From: Serratia proteamaculans
GTDB taxonomy: Bacteria > Pseudomonadota > Gammaproteobacteria > Enterobacterales > Enterobacteriaceae
Length of the DNA: 64,000 bases
Direction: 5' to 3'
Assembly (NCBI RefSeq): GCF_008830365.1
Contig: NZ_WBKI01000001.1
Span: 1-64,000, forward strand
Within the stretch, counting starts at the first letter, position 1; each line of letters starts with the position of its first letter. The notes under the pieces were generated by a model that was given only the letters and a program-made list of their open reading frames with translations, searched no databases and had not been told where the DNA came from. A program made the position numbers and the translations under genes. This document shows positions 55,003 to 64,000 of this stretch, piece after piece.

Positions 55003-57123
55003 ATGAACTCTCTGTTTGCCAGCACGGCGCGTGGACTGGAAGAACTGTTAAAAAGCGAACTCGAAGCGCTGGGCGCTCACGCCTGTAAAGTCGTACAGGG
55101 TGGGGTACATTTTCAGGGTGACGATCGTCTTCTGTACCAAAGCTTGCTGTGGAGCCGTTTGGCCTCACGTATCTTACTGCCGCTGAACGAATTCCGCGTA
55201 CACAGCGATCTGGATCTGTACCTGGGCGTACAGGCGATCGACTGGACCAGTATCTTTGGTGTGGATAAAACCTTCGCCGTACACTTCAGTGGCGTTAACG
55301 AAGAGATCCGCAACAGCCAGTATGGCGCGCTGAAGGTCAAGGACGCTATTGTCGACAGCTTTACCCGCAAGATCGAACAGCGCCCGACGGTGGCTAAGCA
55401 GCAGCCGGACATTCGCGTGAATGTGTTCCTGCAGCGCGATATGGCCAGCGTAGCGCTTGATCTCAGCGGTGAAGGCCTGCACCAGCGCGGTTACCGTGAC
55501 CTGACCGGTCAGGCACCGTTGAAAGAAAGCCTGGCAGCGGCGATTGTGCAGCGTTCTGGCTGGCAACCAGGCACGCCAATGCTGGATCCAATGTGTGGTT
55601 CGGGCACCCTGTTGATCGAAGCGGCGATGATTGCTTCTGACCGCGCACCGGGCCTGCATCGTCAACACTGGGGCTTTACCGCCTGGAATGGTCACAACGT
55701 CGATCTGTGGCGTGAAGTGATCACCGAAGCACAGGAACGTGCCCGCAGCGGCCTGCAGGAAACCACCTCGCGTTTCTTCGGTTCTGATATTGATCGTCGG
55801 GTGATTGAAATGGCACGCGGTAACGCCCGTCGTGCCGGCGTCGCCGAACTGATTACCTTTAACGTCAACGACGTTGCCAAACTGACCAACCCACTGCCGG
55901 AAGGCCCGACGGGTACCGTAGTTTGTAACCCGCCGTACGGTGAGCGTCTGGAAAGTGAACCGGCGCTGATTGCCTTGCATAATATGCTGGGTCGTATCAT
56001 GAAGAGCGCTTTTGGTGGCTGGCAGTTGTCGTTGTTCAGCGCCTCACCGGAGTTGCTGAGCTGCCTGCAGTTGCGTGCCGATCGCCAGTTCAAAGCCAAA
56101 AACGGTCCGTTGGACTGCGTGCAGAAAAACTACCAATTGGCGGAAAACCCGCTGGGTGCCGGTGGTGTACAGGTGGCGGAAGATTTTGCCAACCGCCTGC
56201 GCAAAAACCTGAAGAAGCTCGATAAGTGGGCCAAGCAGCAGGGCATTGAGTGCTACCGTTTGTACGATGCCGACCTGCCGGACTATAACGTGGCGGTGGA
56301 TCGCTACGGCAGCAAGGTGGTGGTACAGGAATATGCGCCACCGAAAACCATTGATGCACAGAAGGCTCGTCAACGTCTGTTCGACGTGATCAACGCCACG
56401 CTGGCGGTGCTGGAATTGCCGTCCAACCAGTTGATCCTGAAAACCCGTGAGCGCCAGAAAGGCAAAAACCAGTACGAAAAACTGGCGCAGAAGGGTGAGT
56501 TCCTGCTGGTGGAAGAATTTAACGCCAAGCTGTGGGTTAACCTGACCGATTATCTCGATACCGGTCTGTTCCTTGATCACCGCATTGCCCGTCGCATGCT
56601 GGGTGAAATGAGCAAAGGTAAAGACTTCCTCAACCTGTTCGCCTATACCGGTACCGCCAGTGTGCATGCCGGGCTGGGGGGCGCACGTAGTACTACTACC
56701 GTGGATATGTCGCGTACCTATCTGGAATGGGCGGAGAAAAACTTGCGGGTTAACGGTTTGACGGGCAAACAGCACAGATTGATCCATGCGGACTGTCTGT
56801 CATGGATGCAAAATGCCGACGAACAATTCGACGTGATCTTTATCGATCCGCCGACCTTCTCCAACTCCAAGCGTATGGAGAACACTTTTGACGTTCAGCG
56901 CGATCACCTGGCGCTGATGCAAGATTTGAAACGGTTGCTGCGTCGTAACGGAACCATCATGTTCTCGAACAACAAGCGCGGTTTCCAGATGGATATGGCT
57001 GGCCTGAGCGAATTGGGTCTGGAGGCGAAAGAAATCACCGCCCAGACGCAGTCACAGGACTTTGCCCGTAACCGTCAAATTCATAACTGCTGGCTGGTCA
57101 CCCACGCCGGCGAAGGAAAATAA
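55003..57123 (+). CDS. rlmL: Bifunctional 23S rRNA methyltransferase RlmL/RlmK
   Basis: Fused enzyme methylating G2445 (N2, N-terminal half) and G2069 (N7, C-terminal half) of 23S rRNA. 706 residues from ATG 55003 ([16 protein letters not shown]), as in E. coli; the frame open from 54883 is rejected. THUMP domain about 45-155, first MTase with [13 protein letters not shown] and NPPYGERL, second with [17 protein letters not shown] and [13 protein letters not shown]. The uup start is five bases beyond its stop, so they share a message. Confidence 0.97.
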   Translation: MNSLFASTARGLEELLKSELEALGAHACKVVQGGVHFQGDDRLLYQSLLWSRLASRILLPLNEFRVHSDLDLYLGVQAIDWTSIFGVDKTFAVHFSGVNEEIRNSQYGALKVKDAIVDSFTRKIEQRPTVAKQQPDIRVNVFLQRDMASVALDLSGEGLHQRGYRDLTGQAPLKESLAAAIVQRSGWQPGTPMLDPMCGSGTLLIEAAMIASDRAPGLHRQHWGFTAWNGHNVDLWREVITEAQERARSGLQETTSRFFGSDIDRRVIEMARGNARRAGVAELITFNVNDVAKLTNPLPEGPTGTVVCNPPYGERLESEPALIALHNMLGRIMKSAFGGWQLSLFSASPELLSCLQLRADRQFKAKNGPLDCVQKNYQLAENPLGAGGVQVAEDFANRLRKNLKKLDKWAKQQGIECYRLYDADLPDYNVAVDRYGSKVVVQEYAPPKTIDAQKARQRLFDVINATLAVLELPSNQLILKTRERQKGKNQYEKLAQKGEFLLVEEFNAKLWVNLTDYLDTGLFLDHRIARRMLGEMSKGKDFLNLFAYTGTASVHAGLGGARSTTTVDMSRTYLEWAEKNLRVNGLTGKQHRLIHADCLSWMQNADEQFDVIFIDPPTFSNSKRMENTFDVQRDHLALMQDLKRLLRRNGTIMFSNNKRGFQMDMAGLSELGLEAKEITAQTQSQDFARNRQIHNCWLVTHAGEGK

Positions 57124-57128
57124 TTACT

Positions 57129-59033
57129 ATGTCGTTAATTAGCATGTCCGGTGCCTGGCTGTCCTTCAGCGATGCACCACTTTTAGACAACACCGAAATT
57201 CATATTGAAGACAACGAACGCGTTTGTCTGGTTGGGCGCAATGGCGCCGGTAAATCCACTCTGCTGAAGATCCTCGGTAAAGAAATTCCGTTGGATGATG
57301 GCCGGGTGACTTACGAGCAAGATCTGATTGTGGCGCGTCTGCAACAGGATCCTCCGCGCAATATCGGCGGTACGGTGTTTGATTTCGTGGCCGAAGGGGT
57401 AGCCGAACAGGCAGAACACCTGAAAGCGTATCACGCGATTTCGCATCTGGTGGAAACCGACCCAAGCGAAAGAAACCTGACGCGCATGGCGCAGATTATG
57501 GAGATCCTCGATCACCAGGGTCTGTGGCAGCTTGATAGCCGCATCAGCGAAGTATTGTTGCAGTTGGGTCTGAACGGAGATGCAGAGCTTTCCTCGCTCT
57601 CCGGCGGCTGGCTGCGTAAAGCGGCACTGGGCCGCGCGCTGGTCAGTTCTCCGCGCGTATTGCTGCTCGACGAACCAACCAACCACCTGGACATTTCAAC
57701 CATCGACTGGCTGGAAGGCTTCCTGAAAGAGTTCCAGGGCAGCATCGTGTTTATTTCCCACGACCGTTCCTTTATCCGCAATATGGCGACGCGCATTGTC
57801 GATCTCGATCGCGGCAAGCTGGTGTCTTGGCCGGGTAACTACGATCTGTACCTGCTGAGTAAGGAAGAAGCTCTGCGGGTGGAAGAGCTGCAAAACGCCG
57901 AATTTGACCGCAAGCTGGCGCAGGAAGAAGTGTGGATCCGCCAGGGCATCAAGGCGCGTCGTACCCGTAACGAAGGCCGTGTGCGTGCCCTGAAGGCATT
58001 GCGTAACGAGCGTTCGGAACGTCGTGAAGTGATGGGCACCGCCAAGATGCAGGTGGAAGAGGCCGTACGCTCCGGCAAGATCGTGTTTGAGATGGAAGAC
58101 GTTAACTATCAGGTTGGCGGCAAAGTACTGGTGCGCGATTTTTCCGCCCAGGTGCAGCGTGGCGACAAAATTGCCCTGGTCGGCCCGAACGGCTGCGGTA
58201 AAACGACGCTGCTGAAATTGATGCTCAGCCAGTTGAAAGCCGACAGCGGCCGCGTGCATTGTGGTACCAAGCTGGAAGTGGCCTATTTCGACCAGCACCG
58301 CGCCGATCTGGATCCGGAACGTACCGTGATGGACAACCTGGCGGAAGGTAAGCAGGAAGTGTTGGTCAACGGCCGTTCCCGTCACGTGCTGGGTTATCTG
58401 CAGGACTTCCTGTTCCACCCTAAACGGGCGATGACGCCGGTGAAAGCCTTGTCAGGCGGTGAGCGTAATCGCCTGTTGCTGGCTAAGCTGTTCCTGAAAC
58501 CGAGTAACTTATTGATCCTCGATGAACCGACCAACGATCTTGACGTCGAAACGCTGGAATTGCTGGAAGAGCTGATCGACGGCTATCAGGGTACCGTGCT
58601 GTTGGTGAGCCACGATCGTCAGTTCGTCGATAACTCGGTGACCGAGTGCTGGATCTTTGAAGGCAACGGTGCGATCAGCACCTTCGTCGGAGGTTACTAC
58701 GATGCGCATCATCAACGCGCGACGGCAAAACCGATCCGTCAGGTCGCGGCCGATCAGAACAAGCCTGCAGTAGAAAAAAAGGCTGAACAGCCAAAGAAAA
58801 CAACGGCTAAACTGAGCTATAACCTGTTACGTGAGCTGGAGCAGTTGCCGCAACGTCTTGAGCAGTTGGAAGCGGAAATTACGGCGCTGCAGGCGCAAAT
58901 GAGTGATGCTGAGTTCTTCACGCGTCCTCACAGTGAAACACAACAGGTGCTGACTGCGCTGGCCACAGCCGAAGGGGCATTGGAAGAAGCCTTTGCCCGT
59001 TGGGAAGAGTTGGAAGCGATGAAAAACGGCTAA
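57129..59033 (+). CDS. uup: ABC-F ATPase Uup
   Basis: Cytoplasmic ABC-F protein with no membrane part; in E. coli implicated in precise excision of transposons and in ribosome-related stress. 634 residues with two ATPase domains (Walker A GRNGAGKST near residue 37 and GPNGCGKTT near 353; signatures LSGGWLRKAAL and LSGGERNRLLL; Walker B LLLLDEPTNHLD and LLILDEPTNDLD), an arginine-rich linker around residues 245-300, and a C-terminal coiled coil (about 550-630) for DNA binding. Confidence 0.96.
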   Translation: MSLISMSGAWLSFSDAPLLDNTEIHIEDNERVCLVGRNGAGKSTLLKILGKEIPLDDGRVTYEQDLIVARLQQDPPRNIGGTVFDFVAEGVAEQAEHLKAYHAISHLVETDPSERNLTRMAQIMEILDHQGLWQLDSRISEVLLQLGLNGDAELSSLSGGWLRKAALGRALVSSPRVLLLDEPTNHLDISTIDWLEGFLKEFQGSIVFISHDRSFIRNMATRIVDLDRGKLVSWPGNYDLYLLSKEEALRVEELQNAEFDRKLAQEEVWIRQGIKARRTRNEGRVRALKALRNERSERREVMGTAKMQVEEAVRSGKIVFEMEDVNYQVGGKVLVRDFSAQVQRGDKIALVGPNGCGKTTLLKLMLSQLKADSGRVHCGTKLEVAYFDQHRADLDPERTVMDNLAEGKQEVLVNGRSRHVLGYLQDFLFHPKRAMTPVKALSGGERNRLLLAKLFLKPSNLLILDEPTNDLDVETLELLEELIDGYQGTVLLVSHDRQFVDNSVTECWIFEGNGAISTFVGGYYDAHHQRATAKPIRQVAADQNKPAVEKKAEQPKKTTAKLSYNLLRELEQLPQRLEQLEAEITALQAQMSDAEFFTRPHSETQQVLTALATAEGALEEAFARWEELEAMKNG

Positions 59034-59041
59034 CCGTTGAA

Positions 59042-59073
59042 AATACCGCCCGCGCGCTGCTGCGGGCGGTATT
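59042..59073 (+). repeat. 12-bp perfect hairpin between uup and pqiA
   Basis: AATACCGCCCGC and its exact complement (59062-59073) around an eight-base loop, without a T run. It may slow read-through or stabilise the uup 3' end. Confidence 0.6.
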
Positions 59074-59107
59074 GCCGTACCGGTGAGCAACGTTGTTAAG
59101 GAGGAAT

Positions 59108-60433
59108 ATGGTGTGTTCCCACGAGAATCACGAGCAGCACAGTCATGCAACGCACGCAACACACGCAACACAGCAGCAGGACAATCTGATGTTGTGTCCG
59201 CAGTGCGACATGCTGGTAGCATTGCCGCCGTTGGCATATGGTTCAAAAGCGGTATGCCCGCGTTGTAAAACGACCCTCAGCTCCCGCTGGGAAGAACCGC
59301 GTAAGCGGCCGATCGGTTACGCCCTCAGCGCCCTGTTTATGCTGCTGCTGGCGAATATTTTCCCGTTTATCAATATGCGCGTTGCCGGACTCGGTAACGA
59401 AATCAAACTGATCCAAATCCCGCAGGTGATGGTGGCGGAAGACTACGCCAGCATGGCCACGCTGTTTATGGTGTTTGTTCAACTGATCCCGGCATTCTGC
59501 ATGCTGGCCATTATTCTGCTGTGCACTAAAGTGCCCATCCCCAAGGGGCTGAAAGAGTGGATGGCCAAAATGCTGTTCCAGTTTAAAACCTGGTGCATGG
59601 TGGAGATTTTCCTGGCCGGGGTGCTGGTCAGCTTCGTTAAGCTGATGGCTTATGGTGATATTGGCGTCGGCAGCAGCTTTGTGCCGTACTGCCTGTTTTG
59701 CCTGCTACAGGTGCGTGCTTTCCAGTGTGTCGATCGCCGCTGGCTGTGGAATGATATTGAACCCGCACCGCGCCTTGATCGTCCGATGGAAGTCGGGCGC
59801 ACCGGGCTGCGTCAGGGGCTGCGTTCCTGCCAGTGTTGCACGGCCATTTTACCGGCGGAACTGACTCAGTGTCCGCGCTGCCATTCCCGTGGCTACGTGC
59901 GCCGCCGGCACAGTCTGCAATGGACGATGGCGCTGCTACTCACCTCTATCTTGTTGTATATTCCGGCAAACCTGATGCCGATTATGGTTACCGAGGCATT
60001 GGGCAACAAGCTCACTTCTACTATCATGGCCGGGGTGATCCTGCTGTGGGGAGAAGGATCTTACCCGGTGGCGATGGTGATCTTCATCGCCAGTATTATG
60101 GTGCCTTCGCTAAAAATGTTGGCGATTGGCTGGCTGTGTTGGGACGCTAACGGTACCGGCAAGGCACGGGCCGACAGCGAGCGAATGCATCTGATTTATG
60201 AAGTGGTTGAATTTGTTGGCCGCTGGTCAATGATTGATGTGTTTGTGATTGCCGTGCTTTCGGCATTGGTACGGATGGGACAATTGATGAGCATTTATCC
60301 TGACATTGGCGCACTGCTGTTCGCCATGGTGGTGATCCTCACTATGTTTGCAGCCATGACGTTTGATCCCCGGTTAACCTGGGATCGCGTAAACGAAACA
60401 ATAAAAAAGGAGCCGCAAGGTGACGGAAAATAA
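59108..60433 (+). CDS. pqiA: Intermembrane transport protein PqiA
   Basis: Inner-membrane partner of the PqiABC lipid-trafficking complex, part of the SoxRS oxidative stress response in E. coli. About 441 residues: two zinc-ribbon-like cysteine quartets (CPQC...CPRC near residue 36, SCQCC...CPRC near 240) each followed by membrane helices of the PqiA/YebS type. The ATG at 59108 is very near the AAGGAGG site; a GTG one codon later is equally possible. The N-terminus carries an unusual His-rich stretch (HSHATHATHATQQQ) encoded by a 9-base tandem repeat. pqiB starts 14 bases before its stop. Confidence 0.95.
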   Translation: MVCSHENHEQHSHATHATHATQQQDNLMLCPQCDMLVALPPLAYGSKAVCPRCKTTLSSRWEEPRKRPIGYALSALFMLLLANIFPFINMRVAGLGNEIKLIQIPQVMVAEDYASMATLFMVFVQLIPAFCMLAIILLCTKVPIPKGLKEWMAKMLFQFKTWCMVEIFLAGVLVSFVKLMAYGDIGVGSSFVPYCLFCLLQVRAFQCVDRRWLWNDIEPAPRLDRPMEVGRTGLRQGLRSCQCCTAILPAELTQCPRCHSRGYVRRRHSLQWTMALLLTSILLYIPANLMPIMVTEALGNKLTSTIMAGVILLWGEGSYPVAMVIFIASIMVPSLKMLAIGWLCWDANGTGKARADSERMHLIYEVVEFVGRWSMIDVFVIAVLSALVRMGQLMSIYPDIGALLFAMVVILTMFAAMTFDPRLTWDRVNETIKKEPQGDGK

Positions 60434-62066
60434 TCATAGCGTCGCGGACGTCGAGAAGATCAAGCGCTGGTCACCAGTGTGGATCATCCCGATTGTCACC
60501 GCACTGATCGGCGCCTGGATCCTGTTTTACCATTTCAGCCATCAGGGGCCGGTGGTCACTCTGGTTACCACCACCGCAGAAGGGCTGGAGGCAGGTAAAA
60601 CCAAAATCAAAAGCCGTAGCGTTGACGTCGGGGTTGTGGAAACGGTGACCCTGAGCGAAGACTTGAGCAAGGTGGTGGTAGAGGCGCGCCTTAACACCGG
60701 CATGGAGAAGCTGTTGCGTCAGGACTCAGCCTTCTGGGTAGTGAAGCCGCAGATTGGCCGTGGGGGTGTTTCCGGATTGGGGACGCTGCTTTCCGGCGCC
60801 TATATAGAACTGCAGCCGGGCAACAAAGGCAAGGCAGGCAAGGGCGACTACCAACTGCTGGATGCACCGCCGCTGGCTTCACCTGACGCTAAAGGGTTAC
60901 GCATTGTGCTGGACAGTGAAAGATCCGGACAGTTAAATGCCGGCGATCCGGTGTTGTTCCGTGGTTATCGCGTTGGCTCGGTGGAGACCAGTTATTTTGA
61001 TCCCAAGATGCGTGCCATGCGTTACCAATTATTTATCTCCGCACCTTACGATCAGTTGGTGACCAGTAACGTACGTTTCTGGAAAGACAGCGGTGTGGCG
61101 TTCGATATGTCGGCGCAGGGGATGAGGGTGGAAATGGGCTCGTTGGCGACCTTGTTCAGCGGCGGCGTCAGCTTTGACGTACCGGAAGGCTGGGAGCGCG
61201 GTGAACTGGCGCAACCGAAAGCGGAGTACCACCTGTTCGACAACCAGCGCAGCATTCAGGATTCGCTGTATACCGTGCATAAAGACTACCTGCTGTTCTT
61301 CGCCGATTCGGTTCGCGGGCTGCAGCCTGGTGCGCCGGTGGAATTCCGCGGCATTCGTCTGGGTACCGTTGGGCAAGTACCGTTCTACAAAAAAGGCATG
61401 ATACAGCGTCTGGACAACGACTACCGGATCCCGGTGCTGATCCGCATCGAACCGGATCGTTTCCAGAAACAGTTGGGTGGCAACTTCGACTTTGAGAGTC
61501 ATTTGAAAGACGCTGAGTCGCGTGGAATGCGTGCCTCTTTGAAATCCGCTAACCTGCTAACGGGTTCGCTGTATATCGATCTGGATTTCTATCCGCAAGA
61601 GAAACCTTATAAAGGGCCACGTGAGCTGTTTGGTTACCGACTGATGCCAACCACCAGCGGTGGCCTGGCGCAGATCCAGCAGAAACTGATGCAGACGCTG
61701 GATAAAATCAACTCGATGCCGCTGAATCCGATGATCAACGAAGCGACCAAAACGTTGGCTGAAAGTCAGAAAACGATGAAGTCGACACAGCAGACCATGC
61801 AATCGTTGAATGACATCATCGCCAGCAAAGAGATGAAGGCACTGCCGCAGGATATGCAAAAAACCTTGCAGGAACTGAACCGCAGCATGAAAGGGTTCCA
61901 GCCTGGTTCTCCGGCCTACAACAAGATGGTCGGCGATATGCAACGTCTTGATCAGGTGCTGCGTGAGCTGCAGCCGGTGCTGCGCACCCTGAACGAAAAG
62001 AGCAACGCGCTGGTATTTGAAGCCGCGGGCAGTAACGATCCTCAGCCGAAGAAGGCCAATAAATGA
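60420..62066 (+). CDS. pqiB: Intermembrane transport protein PqiB (MCE family)
   Basis: Hexameric MCE protein forming a needle-like channel across the periplasm for lipids. 548 residues: single N-terminal membrane helix (SPVWIIPIVTALIGAWILFY), three MCE domains (from about residues 45, 160 and 285, each with the SRSVDVGVVE/FRGYRVGSVE/FRGIRLGTVG turn), then a long helical C-terminal part (residues 405-530). Start is GTG at 60420, with AAGGAGC before it, overlapping pqiA by 14 bases. Confidence 0.96.
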   Translation: MTENNHSVADVEKIKRWSPVWIIPIVTALIGAWILFYHFSHQGPVVTLVTTTAEGLEAGKTKIKSRSVDVGVVETVTLSEDLSKVVVEARLNTGMEKLLRQDSAFWVVKPQIGRGGVSGLGTLLSGAYIELQPGNKGKAGKGDYQLLDAPPLASPDAKGLRIVLDSERSGQLNAGDPVLFRGYRVGSVETSYFDPKMRAMRYQLFISAPYDQLVTSNVRFWKDSGVAFDMSAQGMRVEMGSLATLFSGGVSFDVPEGWERGELAQPKAEYHLFDNQRSIQDSLYTVHKDYLLFFADSVRGLQPGAPVEFRGIRLGTVGQVPFYKKGMIQRLDNDYRIPVLIRIEPDRFQKQLGGNFDFESHLKDAESRGMRASLKSANLLTGSLYIDLDFYPQEKPYKGPRELFGYRLMPTTSGGLAQIQQKLMQTLDKINSMPLNPMINEATKTLAESQKTMKSTQQTMQSLNDIIASKEMKALPQDMQKTLQELNRSMKGFQPGSPAYNKMVGDMQRLDQVLRELQPVLRTLNEKSNALVFEAAGSNDPQPKKANK

Positions 62067-62620
62067 TGAAATGGATTCCGGTAGCCCTGGCGCTGTTACT
62101 CAGCGCCTGTAGCAGCACCCCACAGAAGACCTACTATCAACTGCCGGCGTTGGGCACGCCGGCGCAGGTCAGCGGCAGCACGACGTCGCGCCAGCTTTGG
62201 CTGGAGCACGTTAGCGTGGCGGATTACCTGGCGCAAAGCGGTGTGGTTTATCAGACCAATGACGTGCAGTACGTTATTGCCCAGAACAACCTGTGGGCCA
62301 GCCCGCTGGATCAACAGTTGCAGCAGACGCTGGTCACCAACCTGAGCAGCGCACTGCCGGGTTGGGTGGTGTCCTCGCAACCGATGAGCAGCGAGCAGGA
62401 TGTACTGAACGTCACCATCAGCGGTTTCCATGGCCGCTTTGACGGCAAGGCGATCATTCGCGGCGAGTGGGTGCTGAACCATCAGGGCAATCTGACCAAA
62501 CGGCCGTTCAGCCTGGAGCTTAAGCAGGGTGAAGACGGCTACGATGCCTTGGTGCGGACGTTGGCTCAGGGCTGGCAACAAGAAGCCCAGGATATTGCTG
62601 CGCAAGCCGGTCGTTTTTAG
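62063..62620 (+). CDS. pqiC: Outer-membrane lipoprotein PqiC
   Basis: Lipoprotein partner of PqiB in the outer membrane (YmbA, ABC-type transport auxiliary family). 185 residues; signal peptide ends in a lipobox with cleavage before Cys in LLSACSS. Overlaps the pqiB stop (ATGA); Met-Met at the start leaves a one-codon ambiguity. A strong terminator follows. Confidence 0.93.
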   Translation: MMKWIPVALALLLSACSSTPQKTYYQLPALGTPAQVSGSTTSRQLWLEHVSVADYLAQSGVVYQTNDVQYVIAQNNLWASPLDQQLQQTLVTNLSSALPGWVVSSQPMSSEQDVLNVTISGFHGRFDGKAIIRGEWVLNHQGNLTKRPFSLELKQGEDGYDALVRTLAQGWQQEAQDIAAQAGRF

Positions 62621-62644
62621 AAATAATTTGTATTAAATCGGTCT

Positions 62645-62699
62645 AACCCCTTGCGGCGAGGAATATTGGGATTTCTCGTTGCAAGGGGTTTTTATTTTA
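62645..62699 (+). terminator. Terminator of the uup/pqi unit
   Basis: Stem AACCCCTTGC with GCAAGGGGTT (inner CGAG/CTCG continues it), followed by TTTATTTTATTT. Located about 25 bases after the pqiC stop. Confidence 0.9.
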
Positions 62700-62891
62700 T
62701 TTCAATAAGTTAGCTTCTTTCCTATCTATCAGCCACTTAGCAAATTCTGCGTGCGTAGCTCACAAATATGACATTGGCGTGAATTTTGCGCATTGATCTT
62801 CGCTCCATTTAGCGCTATTGCTTAAACGTGGCTGCACAAAAAGCAGCCATTGTTTTCTTTCCAACTGACCAAAAAGTGAGGGAAACGAGGC

Positions 62892-63062
62892 ATGAAGAGA
62901 CAGAAACGCGATCGCCTGGAAAGGGCGCACTCGAAAGGTTATCAGGCAGGTATTTTAGGACATCCGAAGGATTATTGTCCCTATAAAACGACTGTGGAAA
63001 GCCGGTCTCAATGGCTGGGAGGTTGGCGAGAAGCCATGGAAGACAGGGCTGTGACCGCTTAA
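62892..63062 (+). CDS. rmf: Ribosome modulation factor
   Basis: Small basic protein of 56 residues that dimerises 70S ribosomes into inactive 100S particles in stationary phase. Translation gives MKRQKRDRLERAHSKGYQAGI at the start and QWLGGWREAMEDRA near the end, matching E. coli RMF with short differences in the middle. The ATG follows GAAACGAGGC. In E. coli rmf is induced by ppGpp and cAMP; a long upstream region is available for this, but I identify no specific site. Confidence 0.97.
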   Translation: MKRQKRDRLERAHSKGYQAGILGHPKDYCPYKTTVESRSQWLGGWREAMEDRAVTA

Positions 63063-63087
63063 GCGGCTCCCTGTCAAAAAAAGGAAT

Positions 63088-63117
63088 AACCTCCGCCCAG
63101 CGCGGAGGTTTTTGTTT
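63088..63117 (+). terminator. Terminator of rmf
   Basis: Perfect stem AACCTCCGC / GCGGAGGTT with a five-base loop and TTTGTTT, 25 bases after the rmf stop. Confidence 0.9.
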
Positions 63118-63129
63118 AAGGCTGTACGA

Positions 63130-64000
63130 CTACCCCTGCCAGCGTTTCAGCAAAATACTCGCATTGACACCGCCAAAACCAAAACCGTTCGACAGTGCGT
63201 AGCTTATGGCCATGGGTTCCGCTTTATTCGCGACCAGGTGCAGCCCCTCTGCTGCCGGATCCGGACTTTCCAAATTCAGCGTGGCGGGTGCAATCTGGTC
63301 ACGCAGCGCCAGTGCGGTAAAGATGGTTTCCAGCCCGCCGGCGGCACCCAGTAAATGGCCGGTCGCTGATTTGGTTGAGGTAACCGCTACGCTGCCGCTC
63401 GTGCCGAACAGATGCTTAATGGCGTTAATTTCGCCCAAATCCCCTACCGGTGTGGATGTCGCATGCGCGTTCAGGTGTTGAACCTGCTCCGGTGCTACGC
63501 CAGCCTGTTTGAGGGCAATTTTCATGGCACGGTAGGCACCGTCACCATCCTCGGCACCAGAGGTCATATGGTAGGCATCTGCGCTGGTGCCATAACCGAC
63601 AATTTCAGCCAGCGGTGTTGCCCCACGGGCCAGCGCATGCTCCAGTGTCTCAATCACCAGCATGCCGGCACCTTCACCCATAACAAACCCGTTGCGTGCA
63701 CTGTCAAAAGGCCGTGAGGCTGTTGCGGCGGCGTCTGCAGGCGTTGTGGACATGGCACGCGCCGCTGCAAAACCCCCAAGGCTGACGGTGTCGATAGCCG
63801 CTTCCGTACCGCCACACAGCGCGATATCCGCTTCATCGTTACGAATCATACGTACGGCATCGCCGATGGCTTGTACGCCTGCGGCACAGGCCGTCACGGG
63901 GGCACCAATAGGGCCCTTGAACTGATGTTTAATCGATACATGACCGGCGGCCAGATTAACCAGGAACGAAGGGATGGTGAAAGGTGACAGGCGTTTGGCA
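63130..64000 (-). CDS. Beta-ketoacyl-ACP synthase II-type enzyme, 5' end beyond the window
   Basis: About 290 codons in the window, with stop at 63130; the frame runs off the right edge. Condensing-enzyme catalytic residues are all visible: Cys in VTACAAGVQAI, His in LNAHATSTPVGD and the Lys/His of KSATGHLLGAAGG, and the C-terminal FGFGGVNASILLKRW, typical of KAS II (FabF). It should elongate acyl-ACP with malonyl-ACP. In E. coli the gene beside rmf is fabA and the housekeeping fabF lies elsewhere beside acpP, so this is probably a second KAS II gene, possibly part of a specialised fatty-acid or polyketide set further right. Its neighbours are outside the window. Confidence 0.85.
   Translation of the reverse strand, partial: AKRLSPFTIPSFLVNLAAGHVSIKHQFKGPIGAPVTACAAGVQAIGDAVRMIRNDEADIALCGGTEAAIDTVSLGGFAAARAMSTTPADAAATASRPFDSARNGFVMGEGAGMLVIETLEHALARGATPLAEIVGYGTSADAYHMTSGAEDGDGAYRAMKIALKQAGVAPEQVQHLNAHATSTPVGDLGEINAIKHLFGTSGSVAVTSTKSATGHLLGAAGGLETIFTALALRDQIAPATLNLESPDPAAEGLHLVANKAEPMAISYALSNGFGFGGVNASILLKRWQG

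Overview
This window looks like a stretch of chromosome from an enterobacterium of the Serratia type (Yersiniaceae). Gene order follows the Escherichia coli pflB-to-rmf region almost gene for gene. Protein sequences are close to, but clearly distinct from, E. coli, and a few extra genes sit at the joints. I cannot assign a species from sequence alone. No rRNA, tRNA, insertion sequence or CRISPR array is visible.

Left edge (1-920): the end of a P2-like prophage (tail of the late control protein D gene, then an ogr-type zinc-finger activator and a strong terminator). It abuts the 3' side of pflB, where pflA is expected. The prophage therefore appears to sit in the pflB-pflA gap, and a structured stretch at about 640-850 is unexplained.

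921-8916: anaerobic formate metabolism (pflB, focA, leftward, with an FNR-like box upstream), ycaO (S12 methylthiolation helper), periplasmic asparaginase ansB and serC. 9031-13491: aroA, cmk, rpsA, ihfB (shikimate pathway, nucleotide kinase, ribosomal protein S1, IHF beta). 13777-18799: comEC, msbA, lpxK (DNA-uptake-type channel and lipid A export/synthesis). 18801-21387: accessory genes not at this place in E. coli: an HglS/YdcJ-type 2-oxoadipate dioxygenase gene and two cold-shock-domain genes, the second highly divergent. 21497-26703: ycaQ, ycaR, kdsB, ycbJ, elyC (leftward), cmoM. 26700-33176: mukF-mukE-mukB condensin, translationally coupled with cmoM.

33400-36685: cell-wall enzymes ldtD and mepK and the glyoxalase gloC. 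36755-42433: leftward aspC, ompF-type porin, asnS, pncB. 42688-44388: a membrane diguanylate cyclase not at this position in E. coli. 44835-47450: pepN. 47482-51795: leftward ssuEADCB sulfonate-sulfur operon. 52055-63062: pyrD with its regulatory leader, zapC, ycbX (leftward), rlmL, uup, the pqiABC envelope lipid-transport operon and rmf. The right edge carries an incomplete leftward beta-ketoacyl-ACP synthase II gene where fabA would be expected from E. coli.

Most of the window is conserved housekeeping DNA. I did not find a convincing undescribed multi-gene system. The points most worth a second look are the prophage junction and structured DNA at the left edge, the divergent second cold-shock gene, a possible small RNA upstream of pepN, a 13-bp hairpin between ldtD and mepK, and the KAS II paralogue beside rmf.
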